NCBI GenBank assembly: GCA_028820635.1
Contig: JAPPIG010000024.1
Coordinates: 1-32,750, forward strand
Source of the DNA: Candidatus Poribacteria bacterium
GTDB taxonomy: Bacteria > Poribacteria > WGA-4E > WGA-3G
Length of the DNA: 32,750 nucleotides
Reading direction: 5' to 3'
The notes beneath the pieces are model-generated. The model saw nothing but the letters and a program-made list of their open reading frames with translations. It did no database searches and was not told the origin of the DNA. This document shows positions 25,178 to 32,750 of this stretch, in pieces (position 1 is the stretch's first letter; each line of letters opens with the position of its first letter). The translations under genes were made by a program, and so were the position numbers.

Positions 25178-25993
25178 GTGCGCGTATTGATTATGTCCGA
25201 TATGGAAGGCGTAAGCGGCATTGTTGTGTGGGATCAGGTTGATGGCGGTGCTGCGATGTTTGAAGAGGGTAGACTCCTCTATACCGAAGAGATTAACGCT
25301 GCAGTGCGCGGTGCTAAAGCCGCTGGTGCTACGGAGATTGTTGTTGTGGATTGTCACGGAGCAGGAAAAGGTTGGACATTTAATTCGCTTATCCCAGACA
25401 AAATACATCCAGATTGTGAGTGGGTGGCACACCACGGATGGGGACGGTTTGACGACATGTGGAAAGATGGGTGTGATGCTTGTTTGCTTATCGGGATGCA
25501 TGCTCGTAACAACACTCCCGACGGTGTGTTGTGCCATACTATTTCTACTGTCCGATATCGTAACCTTTGGTTCAATGATGATCTTGTTGGAGAAACGGGT
25601 GTAAATGCGGCTCTCAACGGGCATTACGGTGTTCCGATTGCACTTGTTACGGGGGATGCGGCAGTGTGTAGAGAAGCCAAAGAACTACTCGGTGAAGCAT
25701 TGCCAACGGTTGCTGTTAAAAAGGGACTCAGTCGATACAGCGCAAGACATATCCCACCCGTACGTGCCCGCCAAATGATAGAAGACGCAGCCAAAGATGC
25801 CCTCTCAGATTTAACAAGGGTTCGTACTTATGTGCCTGCTCAACCAACAACGATCAAAATTGAAGTCTCAAGTGTAGATAAACTTGCAGACTTCAAAGGA
25901 CGCCCCGGCGTTGAAATAACGGGATCCGTCACCGCTGAGAGTCGTGCAAAAGATTGGATGACAGCGTGGAATCAGTTCTGGCCTTTCGTCTAA
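25178..25993 (+). CDS. M55 family peptidase (D-aminopeptidase DppA-like)
   Basis: The 271-residue product has the M55 zinc-site pattern: MSDMEGVSG (D8, E10), VVVDCHGAG, a histidine in VAHHGWG, LLIGMHARNNT and VGETGVNAAL. DppA-type enzymes form a decamer and cleave D-alanine dipeptides or amides, which would serve peptidoglycan turnover or amino-acid scavenging. The GTG start has AAAGGAG seven bases upstream; there is no better ATG. The gene stands alone between repeat blocks. Length matches the family (about 270). Confidence 0.9.
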   Translation: MRVLIMSDMEGVSGIVVWDQVDGGAAMFEEGRLLYTEEINAAVRGAKAAGATEIVVVDCHGAGKGWTFNSLIPDKIHPDCEWVAHHGWGRFDDMWKDGCDACLLIGMHARNNTPDGVLCHTISTVRYRNLWFNDDLVGETGVNAALNGHYGVPIALVTGDAAVCREAKELLGEALPTVAVKKGLSRYSARHIPPVRARQMIEDAAKDALSDLTRVRTYVPAQPTTIKIEVSSVDKLADFKGRPGVEITGSVTAESRAKDWMTAWNQFWPFV

Positions 25994-26032
25994 GATTCCC
26001 TTTCTCATCAGCAAAATTTTGCGGGTAAAGGT

Positions 26033-26131
26033 CGCGATTCGGAGATCGCTCCTACAGAACACCTCTCTTTGTGAATCAACGCCAAAAGCGCTTATGGGAT
26101 TTGTCGGGAGGGAACTCTGATTCCCGGCTAC
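26033..26131. repeat. TAGGAGCGA / TCGGGAGGGAA repeat with AATCAACG core
   Basis: TCGCGATTCGGAGATCGCTC followed by CTACAG, then GAATCAACGCCAAAAGCG and TCGGGAGGGAACTCTGATTC, are diverged members of the families at 12347-12414 and 1858-1912. Confidence 0.55.
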
Positions 26132-26158
26132 CGACTATAGCACGTGATCACATAAGTC

Positions 26159-26581
26159 CTAAGATTCTTCAAGCACGTCAAGTGGGTCACCAGAAGCATC
26201 TTTGCGTTCCAGGAGTTCAACCTCATATCCATCGGGATCGGTGATAAAAGCCATTTTCATGCCACCAGAAGTGAACTGTTTGCGCCACTCATCCGGCCAA
26301 ATTTCCAATCCTGCTTTTTCCAAACCGTCGCAAAATTCGACAATATCTGGCACACCAATCGCAAAGTGCATCAGGTCTTCCTGCACCTGAAGATCAAAAT
26401 CGGGTGAATATGTTAACTCCAATGTGTGTGCGTTGCCCGGAAGTTCAAGATGCACGATTTGGTTGCCTGCGGGGGATTTATCGCTCCGACTCAAAACTTT
26501 GAATCCCAGATGGTCACAATACCATTGAATAGAATGATCAAGGTCGCTGACGCGAACCCGTGTATGTAGAAATACTGCCAT
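26159..26581 (-). CDS. VOC (glyoxalase I-like) family protein
   Basis: The 140-residue product is a single vicinal-oxygen-chelate unit pair resembling lactoylglutathione lyase: HTRVRVSDLDHSIQWYCDHL with the first metal histidine, HTLELTYS with a glutamate, MHFAIGVPDI with the second histidine, and DPDGYEVELLER with the last glutamate. All four GloA-type ligands therefore seem present. It could isomerise the methylglyoxal-thiol adduct, but many relatives are dioxygenases or unassigned. The gene is alone, with AAGGAGAC shortly before its ATG. Confidence 0.85.
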   Translation of the reverse strand: MAVFLHTRVRVSDLDHSIQWYCDHLGFKVLSRSDKSPAGNQIVHLELPGNAHTLELTYSPDFDLQVQEDLMHFAIGVPDIVEFCDGLEKAGLEIWPDEWRKQFTSGGMKMAFITDPDGYEVELLERKDASGDPLDVLEES

Positions 26582-26681
26582 ATTTGTCTCCTTATTCGTT
26601 GATGAAGGTAGTGATCTATCACACTTGTAGAGATATTAACGTACTCTTATAATTTTGGCAAGAATAATCACAGTACCATTT

Positions 26682-26845
26682 AGAGGCATTCAATTGTCAC
26701 AAAACATCTTTGTTGGAGTAAATCAACGCTATGAATGCCTGTTGGCATTCAGCGGGTTTGTAACCCCGATTTTTCATGATGTGTATCTGATATCGGGGTT
26801 GGAAACCCCTTCAACAACAGCGAAACTCGACAATTGAATGGCTCT
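26682..26845. mobile_element. 164-bp MITE-like element, shorter relative of 12299-13046
   Basis: The ends AGAGGCATTCAATTGTC and GACAATTGAATGGCTCT are inverted 17-mers with one mismatch. Inside are AATCAACGCTATGAATGCC, GGCATTCAGCGGGTTTG and an ATCGGGGTTGGAAACCCC hairpin. There is no gene in 26582-26883. Confidence 0.6.
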
Positions 26846-26883
26846 GCTACTCCATAATTTTTATTTCGTATTTTAATCAATTT

Positions 26884-29547
26884 TTAATCAGTAGAATAAC
26901 TATTTATGTGTTCATGGATTGGCTGTCGTTCAAGGTTAGCATGCGGGTCTGCACGGCGCGCAATGCCTGTAATTGCATCAACGGACTCGTCTGCTTTAAA
27001 TCGCAAGTATAGTTTTTGTGATTTCTCAGCCATAGACTGATTTTTGAGTGCGCGATAGCACCGCATCATATTGTAATGTGCATCCAAATCTTCTGGGTCA
27101 ACCTCAAGCGCCTGCTGAAACTGTGCTAAAGCGGTTTCATACTCACGTTTCAGAAAATGCATGCGTCCCAATTCGTTGCGAACGCGGGTATCACGCGGGA
27201 ATTGTGAGGCAGCCTGTTGGAGATGTTGAATTGCTATGTCATAGTTACCATAGGATTCTTGAACGAGGGCATAAAAGTAATGCACCTTTGCACGATGGAG
27301 ATTTTTAGGCGGCAACGTTTTCTGAATCTCAAATGCTTTCTTGAGCATTACTTCGGCACCGCGCATATCCCCCTCTTTGATGCGACATCGTGCGATATTC
27401 ACCCATCCATCCATGTAGTCAGGGTCAATTTCAGTAACTTTTAGAAAGGCGATTTGTGCGGCTCTGAGATCACCTTGTAGGAGAAGTCCGATGCCGTAGT
27501 CGTTCCAACGTTCACGCGCGTTTTCTACTTTTACTTTTTGTTTAGGTGTGTTTTGTGATGACGTTATTACATGAAGTGTTGCTTTTGCGTCTGCCATCAT
27601 TGTAATTGGCAGGTTTGGAATCGCCTTGATTTTACCAGCGACATTAGACATATCACCTGTCCAAACCCACTTACCATCGTCGTAGCCTTTATCCACCTGA
27701 AAATCTGTATCCTCTGGGTCGCGGACACCAGCATAAGCCCACTGCGTATGCCACCAGTTAAATTTACGATAATTCAGTTTCGCTTCCAAGTTGAGAATCT
27801 CTCCACAATCGGACGGAATTTCCAGACGATACCGCACAGTATCAGCAGCACCTGGCGGAATAGTTCGTGAATATAGCACAGTCCGCATTGCCCATGCATT
27901 CCTTTTATTGATTAGGTTGCCGTGTGCATCCAACATATAAGCGCGATAAAAATGCGCGCTCGGATCGACAGGTCCGTTACCATCAGGTGCGTCAATCATA
28001 CCGTTCCAGAACACGATTTTTCCGTTTTCATCAGTGGCTTTCACCTCAAGCCAGATGTCAAATGCATCAATTGTTCCCGCCGGGAATTGATGACCGACAC
28101 CTCGTGTCCGCACTACAACCTCTATAAGTGGGTCTTCACCTCGTATTACTTCAATTCCGTTTTTGGGAATCGGCATACCGTTGGCAAACATATCTAACGT
28201 TATCACGTCATTTTGCAAAAAGTCTATCACTACTTGGAGCTGTTCTTCATGTTTATTTACATAAGGAAGTGCAGTGTTTGCAGCAGGAAAACGATGGCTA
28301 TGGACTTTACCGTTGATATTACCCGCATCCGTAGAATCTACAAGCGGCATGTGGCAATCAGCACATTTCTTCGCTTTTTCGGGATAGTAAAATGAGAGCG
28401 CACCTTGCTGGGAGACACCGCTTTTTTGCCATTGGTCATAGTCGTTGAAACCACGTACCCATTTAAAATTATTGACAGGAAAATCCAGATGCACCTTATG
28501 ACAGGTTGAACAGAATTCTGCAGTATTGTCTCGGTGAAATGGTTTGAGGAAACTTTTTTTGTGCGGTTCAGGGTCAAGGCGAATGAGATAGTTGTGCAAA
28601 CTTCGGATAAAACGATTATCACTTGATGCGATATCATGGAGTGGCGGGTATTTAATCACATATCCACTGTTACCCATCGTGTCCTTTACCTTTTCCATAG
28701 AGTGGCACGCAGTACATGCTAAACCTGCTTGCGCAGCAGGTGTATGTAGATTTTCCTCAATCGGTCTATCCATTATACCATTGAGTAGAATCGCTGGATC
28801 GTGGCATCCACCGCACCATTTGGAAGATTCAATCCCGTTCACCTCCTGCATATAGACGATTGACTTTCGGTACCACTGGTTATTGAAAGATGAGAAATGA
28901 TGTGCAGATTCGTTCCACTGCCGAAAAATATCAGGATGACATCCCTTTGTGGCACATGTTTCTGATGTAAGAAAGAAATCAGTCGGAATTAGGTTGCCTG
29001 TTTCCGTTTCAACGGATGCTGGGAAAAAGTGTCCGGTTGGTCCGCCGCCTTCTTCGTACATACTTGTGGGTGGCAGTGCAGGGTTTTTGACAAGATAGTC
29101 CTTATTTGGAAAATAGTGTTGGGAGAGTTTTGCACCAATCGGGAAAAACACTACGCCAACTAATACACATACAATTACGTTTTTGAATCTTGGTGAAAGA
29201 TTTGTGCTGTCCTTCAATAAGTGAACGGTGAACAGAAGACTTCCAACGCTAATACTAATAATATGTGTAATGAGAAGCCAACGATAGGGCGTAGTCGCAC
29301 CGACTACCATCAGCCAACCACCCGTAGCGATTCCAACTATTAACCCGAAAACGCCAATACGGCCAAGAGATGAAATGTTTTTGAATTTTTGGAAAAGGTA
29401 GATAGCAAATGGAACTATTAATACAATACCAAGTGCTAAGTGGAATAGGATATTTAAAATGTAGAAAAGTGTCGGTTCACCAAAACTGAATAGATATGCA
29501 CTGTTGAGTAGTAATATGAGGAAAACCAGTACGGATAATTTTCGCAT
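26884..29547 (-). CDS. Membrane-anchored multiheme cytochrome c with C-terminal TPR repeats
   Basis: This 887-residue protein combines three parts. Residues 1-145 hold about five membrane helices. Residues 190-400 carry five heme-binding sites: CATKGCH (C198, a CX4CH variant), CGGCH (C245), CTACH (C278), CSTCH (C346) and CADCH (C395), resembling cytochrome c554-type proteins; extra histidines such as HHF and HSHRFP may be distal ligands. After a beta-rich region, residues about 690-850 contain TPR units (DPDYMDGWVNIARCRIKEGD, DPEDLDAHYNMMRCYRALKN). It probably moves electrons across or outside the membrane and docks partners via the TPRs. Redox partner and substrate are unknown. Confidence 0.85.
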   Translation of the reverse strand: MRKLSVLVFLILLLNSAYLFSFGEPTLFYILNILFHLALGIVLIVPFAIYLFQKFKNISSLGRIGVFGLIVGIATGGWLMVVGATTPYRWLLITHIISISVGSLLFTVHLLKDSTNLSPRFKNVIVCVLVGVVFFPIGAKLSQHYFPNKDYLVKNPALPPTSMYEEGGGPTGHFFPASVETETGNLIPTDFFLTSETCATKGCHPDIFRQWNESAHHFSSFNNQWYRKSIVYMQEVNGIESSKWCGGCHDPAILLNGIMDRPIEENLHTPAAQAGLACTACHSMEKVKDTMGNSGYVIKYPPLHDIASSDNRFIRSLHNYLIRLDPEPHKKSFLKPFHRDNTAEFCSTCHKVHLDFPVNNFKWVRGFNDYDQWQKSGVSQQGALSFYYPEKAKKCADCHMPLVDSTDAGNINGKVHSHRFPAANTALPYVNKHEEQLQVVIDFLQNDVITLDMFANGMPIPKNGIEVIRGEDPLIEVVVRTRGVGHQFPAGTIDAFDIWLEVKATDENGKIVFWNGMIDAPDGNGPVDPSAHFYRAYMLDAHGNLINKRNAWAMRTVLYSRTIPPGAADTVRYRLEIPSDCGEILNLEAKLNYRKFNWWHTQWAYAGVRDPEDTDFQVDKGYDDGKWVWTGDMSNVAGKIKAIPNLPITMMADAKATLHVITSSQNTPKQKVKVENARERWNDYGIGLLLQGDLRAAQIAFLKVTEIDPDYMDGWVNIARCRIKEGDMRGAEVMLKKAFEIQKTLPPKNLHRAKVHYFYALVQESYGNYDIAIQHLQQAASQFPRDTRVRNELGRMHFLKREYETALAQFQQALEVDPEDLDAHYNMMRCYRALKNQSMAEKSQKLYLRFKADESVDAITGIARRADPHANLERQPIHEHINSYSTD

Positions 29548-29611
29548 GAATTCGCCTGTAAAAGGTTTGTCAGTTTAGTTGCTCTGCATATTACAACTTT
29601 TCAATATATTT

Positions 29612-30361
29612 TTATCCTGCGGTATAGCCGCCATCAATTGGCAAAGCGATGCCTGTAACGAAGGCAGATTCATCGGAGGCGAGGTATAATGCGCCGTAGG
29701 CGATTTCTTCAGGTTGGCCGAGTCTACGCATCGGATGTTTATTTGCAAGTTTCTGATATTCATCTGGTGTTTTGATGACTCCAGCAACTAAAGGTGTTTC
29801 CACGAAACCCGGACAGATGCAGTTTACACGGATATTGTCTTCCGCATAATCAAGTGCCATGCCGCGTGTCAGGTTTGTGACAGCCCCTTTGGATGCGACA
29901 TACGCTGCGCGAACATCTGCCCCGACAATTCCGTAAATGGAGGACATATTGATGATTGATCCGCCTCCGTTTTTCTGCATTGCAGGAATAGCTGCCTTTG
30001 CACACAGAAAAACCCCGTTAAGGTTCACATCTAAACAACGATGCCAGTCTTCTTCTGGCAGTTCAGCAACGGGTAAACGCATGGCAATCCCAGCACTGTT
30101 GAGCAAGGTATCAAGTTTGCCATAGTTTTTTAATGTTTGCGCGACCATCTGGTCAGTGTCAGCTTTAATTGTCACGTCAGTTTGAACAAAAATTGCTTCA
30201 TTGTTTACGGCTTGAATGTCAGTAACAGTCCTGTTCCCGCCATTTTCATCAATGTCTGCAACAACGACCTTGGCACCGTGTGCAGCAAAAAGTATTGCAG
30301 TGGCTTTGCCAATTCCAGATGCAGCACCTGTGATGATAGCAACTTTATCTTTTAGTCGCAC
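29612..30361 (-). CDS. SDR family NAD(P)-dependent oxidoreductase
   Basis: The 249-residue classical short-chain dehydrogenase has the cofactor motif TGAASGIG, ADIDENGG for coenzyme choice (aspartate, suggesting NAD), the NSAG variant, INMSSIYG with the catalytic serine, and the YVASK catalytic Y-x-x-x-K. The C-terminus SAFVTGIALPIDGGYTAG is typical. I chose the GTG at 30361, two bases after the FAH stop; a TTG at 30382 would add seven residues and overlap that gene. GGAAGGA lies upstream. Cotranscription with the FAH gene suggests oxidation of a sugar- or acid-derived alcohol in a catabolic route. Confidence 0.9.
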   Translation of the reverse strand: MRLKDKVAIITGAASGIGKATAILFAAHGAKVVVADIDENGGNRTVTDIQAVNNEAIFVQTDVTIKADTDQMVAQTLKNYGKLDTLLNSAGIAMRLPVAELPEEDWHRCLDVNLNGVFLCAKAAIPAMQKNGGGSIINMSSIYGIVGADVRAAYVASKGAVTNLTRGMALDYAEDNIRVNCICPGFVETPLVAGVIKTPDEYQKLANKHPMRRLGQPEEIAYGALYLASDESAFVTGIALPIDGGYTAG

Positions 30362-30363
30362 AG

Positions 30364-31314
30364 TTACACTTTTTCCTTCCAAGCAGCAGGATTCTTTTCA
30401 GGTTCACCGATACGATTTTTCAGTACACCGATATTTTCAACTTCAAGTTCAACGATGTCTCCCGGTTGAATCCATCGGTCAAGTTCCCAACCGCATCCAT
30501 TTCCGACAGTGCCTGAACCTAAAAATTCTCCTATAAAGAGCGTCTCGGACTGCGATACAAATGAGATCATTTCTGCGAAGGAATAATACATATCTGATGT
30601 ACTACCCTCTGCCCAAACCTCTCCATTGATCCTTGCTGTCATTTTTAGATTATACGGATCCTCAATTTCATCAGGCGTAACAAGGCACGGTCCCATAATG
30701 TTGCTGTTATCAAAGTCCTTGCCTTTTGCGGGACCGAGTGAAAGTGTCATGTGTCTGAACTGAATATCGCGCGCGCTGATGTCGTTGTAAATCGTGAATC
30801 CAGCAATATGGTTTGGAGCTTCGTCTATTGGGATATTTTTACCTGTCTTGCCGATGTAGATACCCCATTCAAGTTCAAAATCAAGTTTTTCTGTGTAGTT
30901 GGGCCATGTCACTACAGCCTCATGTCCAGCAATGGAGGCAGGACTTGTGCTGCCGCGATAATAGTTGGGAAGTTTGAACCATTCTGGCGATATTTCTTTT
31001 CCTGTGATGCGCGTAGCGGCATCCATGTGCGTTTTGAATACGCCGAAATCACGCAGGCTCGCGGGACGTGGAAAGGGGGCAAGCAGTTGAATATCCGATA
31101 CTGGGTAGACCAAATCGGACAAGTCTGAACCATCACTGAGTTGTTGTTGGACAGTGTCAATCTGTTTTTGTGCCGCTGCGGTACAATCCTGTTCAAAGAA
31201 TTGGATCATATCTGAGACATCTAAGTTGAGATCGATAATTTTATCACCATCAACCCATGCACCGAGTCGGGATTGTTCGTCTAACGATGACTTTTTGAAT
31301 GTAACAAGTTTCAC
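30364..31314 (-). CDS. Fumarylacetoacetate hydrolase (FAH) family protein
   Basis: The 316-residue protein has an N-terminal FAH-like domain (AWVDGDKIIDLN) and the catalytic fold with LDFELEWGIYIGKTGKNI, including the metal-binding acidic residues, then IAGFTIYNDISARDIQ and the GSGTVGNGCG segment. Members hydrolyse or decarboxylate beta-diketo acids, or act as hydratases in sugar-acid breakdown. The GTG start is preceded by GAGGAATACCA. It lies directly upstream of the SDR gene, and such FAH-SDR pairs usually belong to sugar or aromatic-acid degradation. The precise substrate is not readable. Confidence 0.9.
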   Translation of the reverse strand: MKLVTFKKSSLDEQSRLGAWVDGDKIIDLNLDVSDMIQFFEQDCTAAAQKQIDTVQQQLSDGSDLSDLVYPVSDIQLLAPFPRPASLRDFGVFKTHMDAATRITGKEISPEWFKLPNYYRGSTSPASIAGHEAVVTWPNYTEKLDFELEWGIYIGKTGKNIPIDEAPNHIAGFTIYNDISARDIQFRHMTLSLGPAKGKDFDNSNIMGPCLVTPDEIEDPYNLKMTARINGEVWAEGSTSDMYYSFAEMISFVSQSETLFIGEFLGSGTVGNGCGWELDRWIQPGDIVELEVENIGVLKNRIGEPEKNPAAWKEKV

Positions 31315-31423
31315 TGGTATTCCTCTTCAAAAGATGTTTCTGATTTTATATCACAGATTGCTTAAAAAATCAACATTTTTGAAATATTCAACGGGGTAAA
31401 GTTTTGGCAAAGAATATTATAGA

Positions 31424-32115
31424 TTGGGTTGTGCCGAAACGGAACACATAGGTGTAAACTTAAGAAAAAAATGTTAGATTTTTTTTGTTGTTGGAGGGGT
31501 TTTCAACCTCGATTTAACTGCTTGAATCTTGAAATATCGGGCTTACAAAGCCCTCCAACAAGATGATATATTCTTAAGTTGACAGTTATGGGTTGTGCCG
31601 AAACGGAACACATAAGTGTCAATTTAGCGAGTAACATTTGTGCATTTGATACACCTTTCGCCCCTCTGGGGCTTGATGAATACGGACATTATGCTGCTAT
31701 ACACCTTTCGCCTCTCCGAGGCTTTGGCAAATAGCATCATAGCACCAGCGGTGCGGAATGTGTATAGAATACACGTGCCATAAGAAACCAAGCACCCGCT
31801 GAATGCCTAAATGGCATTCATAGCGTTGATTTCGGTGCGAAAGGTGTATAACACAAAATCGGGCTTACAAAGCCCTCCCACAAGAAAAAATCCGCAATTT
31901 TTTCTTAAGTTGACAGTTATGGGTTGTGCCGAAACGGAACACATAGGTGTAAACTTAAGGATACATCCTCTTGTGGGAGGGGTTTTCAACCCCGATTTCA
32001 GAGGTTATGGCTCATAAAATCGGGCTTAGAAAGCCCTCCCACAAGAAAAAATCCTGCAATTTTTTCTTAAGTTGACACCTATGGGTTGTGCCGAAACGGA
32101 ACACAACCTAACAGG
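31424..32115. repeat. Array of GGGTTGTGCCGAAACGGAAC repeats with intervening hairpins
   Basis: GGTTGTGCCGAAACGGAACA occurs at about 31427, 31590, 31922 and 32083. Most copies are flanked by CTTAAGTTGACA on the left and TGTAAACTTAAG on the right, which are near-perfect inverted arms. Between copies are hairpins CTTGTGGGAGGGGTTTTCAA / GGGCTTAGAAAGCCCTCCCA and, at 31616-31884, the multi-hairpin repeat also found at 24673-24906. Spacing is irregular (163, 332 and 161 bases), so it is not a CRISPR. No gene is seen from 31315 to 32750. Confidence 0.65.
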
Positions 32116-32277
32116 TTGTGCTACAGCGTCTGCGTTAGTTTTCGGTTTTCTGACCGAACTGCTCATAATGTTCAATTAATTCTAAAGTTTACTATAAATA
32201 GGACGTTTTGCACGTCCCAAGGACGTGCAGGAGTCTGTCAGGACAAGGATTGTGACGCGATTTTATGTTTTTTAACG

Positions 32278-32545
32278 TGAGTTCGGTATAAAGACCTGAA
32301 GAATTCCATATCTTTTCTCCGTATTTACGTTATAAAAAGATTTTTAGAGTTTTTAGAGTCAATCGGCAAATGATAGGATTTTGTAATGTGCTACGATCCT
32401 TTGTTATGACTGGATCGGTAGGTTTATTATGACTAAAACAATCATATTTGACTCTAAAAATTCGCTATTATTTTAGTATACTAAATAACAATAGTTTTTA
32501 GGAGACATATTCTGCCGATTCCAAAAGTTGCTTATACCGAACTCA
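32278..32545. mobile_element. 268-bp element with 14-bp perfect terminal inverted repeats
   Basis: TGAGTTCGGTATAA (32278-32291) and TTATACCGAACTCA (32532-32545) are exact inverted copies. Nested inside, TTTTTAGAGTCAA (32350-32362) and TTGACTCTAAAAA (32448-32460) form a second perfect 13-bp inverted pair. There is no open frame of note, so it may be a non-autonomous element with another inserted, or a derivative of one. Confidence 0.5.
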
Positions 32546-32591
32546 TATTTTTTTACTCTGTGTGTATGGCATTTGTGAAAAACATTGCGAG

Positions 32592-32664
32592 AGATAGTAG
32601 ATACGCCCCGTATCCGTTCACACAAACCGCAAGGTGGACAGTACGCGGCGCGTATCTACGATCT
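32592..32664. repeat. 15-bp inverted repeat near the window end
   Basis: AGATAGTAGATACGC and GCGTATCTACGATCT pair at 14 of 15 positions around a 43-base loop. Nothing else is recognisable in 32546-32750, and a feature may continue beyond the window. Confidence 0.4.
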
Positions 32665-32750
32665 ATACTTCACGCGAAATTCGCACATAATAGCAAAAGG
32701 CGCGAAGGCGTGGAATGCAAAGCCCAAATACAACTGGACGAGTCCCAGCT

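Noticed and set aside
31424..32115. Possible CRISPR array
   Set aside because: Repeat spacing is irregular, the spacers are themselves repeats, and no cas gene is present.
32086..32280. 64-residue open frame near the window end
   Set aside because: It begins in the GTTGTGCCGAAACGGAACA repeat and has no family features or ribosome binding site.

Overview
The window looks like a chromosomal segment of an uncultivated bacterium. The mixture of a phytanoyl-CoA dioxygenase family protein, an Uma2 endonuclease, a Gfo/Idh/MocA dehydrogenase, FAH, SDR and M55 catabolic enzymes, a CX2CH/TPR cytochrome and very many short palindromic interspersed repeats resembles Candidatus Poribacteria or a similar lineage. 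That assignment is inference; there is no rRNA or marker gene here to prove it. Most genes have clear Shine-Dalgarno sequences, and ATG, GTG and probably TTG starts are used.

Layout. 73-3087 (+): a four-helix CopD/HemJ-like membrane protein abutting a radical SAM/SPASM enzyme with a C-terminal PCP_red-like domain, a phytanoyl-CoA dioxygenase family enzyme, and a small coiled-coil protein that also ends in a PCP_red-like domain. 3430-6432 (+): Uma2 endonuclease, an unknown protein, a zinc-ribbon/HEAT protein, a Gfo/Idh/MocA oxidoreductase and a small coiled-coil membrane protein. 6477-8789 (-): a polytopic GT-C type glycosyltransferase. 8839-12171 (-): a compact cysteine-biosynthesis operon, read in the order rrf2 - cysK - cysH - moaD/thiS-like - JAMM/NIL. 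It is driven from two tandem promoters whose -35 regions lie in an exact 17-bp direct repeat. The sulfur carrier has four residues after its GG, and the last gene is a JAMM protease that could trim them.

12172-16496 is an accessory stretch: a 748-bp non-coding element with terminal inverted repeats, a TetR-operator-like 24-bp palindrome, a type II restriction-modification pair, a frameshifted HsdS remnant, and a HigBA-like toxin-antitoxin pair in which the toxin is frameshifted. 16588-22028 (+) carries acetyl-CoA synthetase, an orphan TPP-binding decarboxylase subunit, MoeA, an amidohydrolase and an alpha/beta hydrolase. 22289-24513 (-) carries a MATE transporter and a tandem-domain rhodanese. 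25178-31314 holds an M55 aminopeptidase, a VOC protein, a large membrane multiheme cytochrome/TPR protein, and an SDR-FAH pair. 31315-32750 is gene-free and full of repeats.

The most interesting single observation is the rhodanese. Its reading frame is interrupted by one TGA exactly at the position of the catalytic cysteine of the C-terminal domain, and the same frame then continues for 44 conserved rhodanese residues to a normal TAG. This is the pattern of a UGA-encoded selenocysteine, and a stem-loop can be drawn just after the UGA. A conventional gene caller would truncate this protein before its active site.
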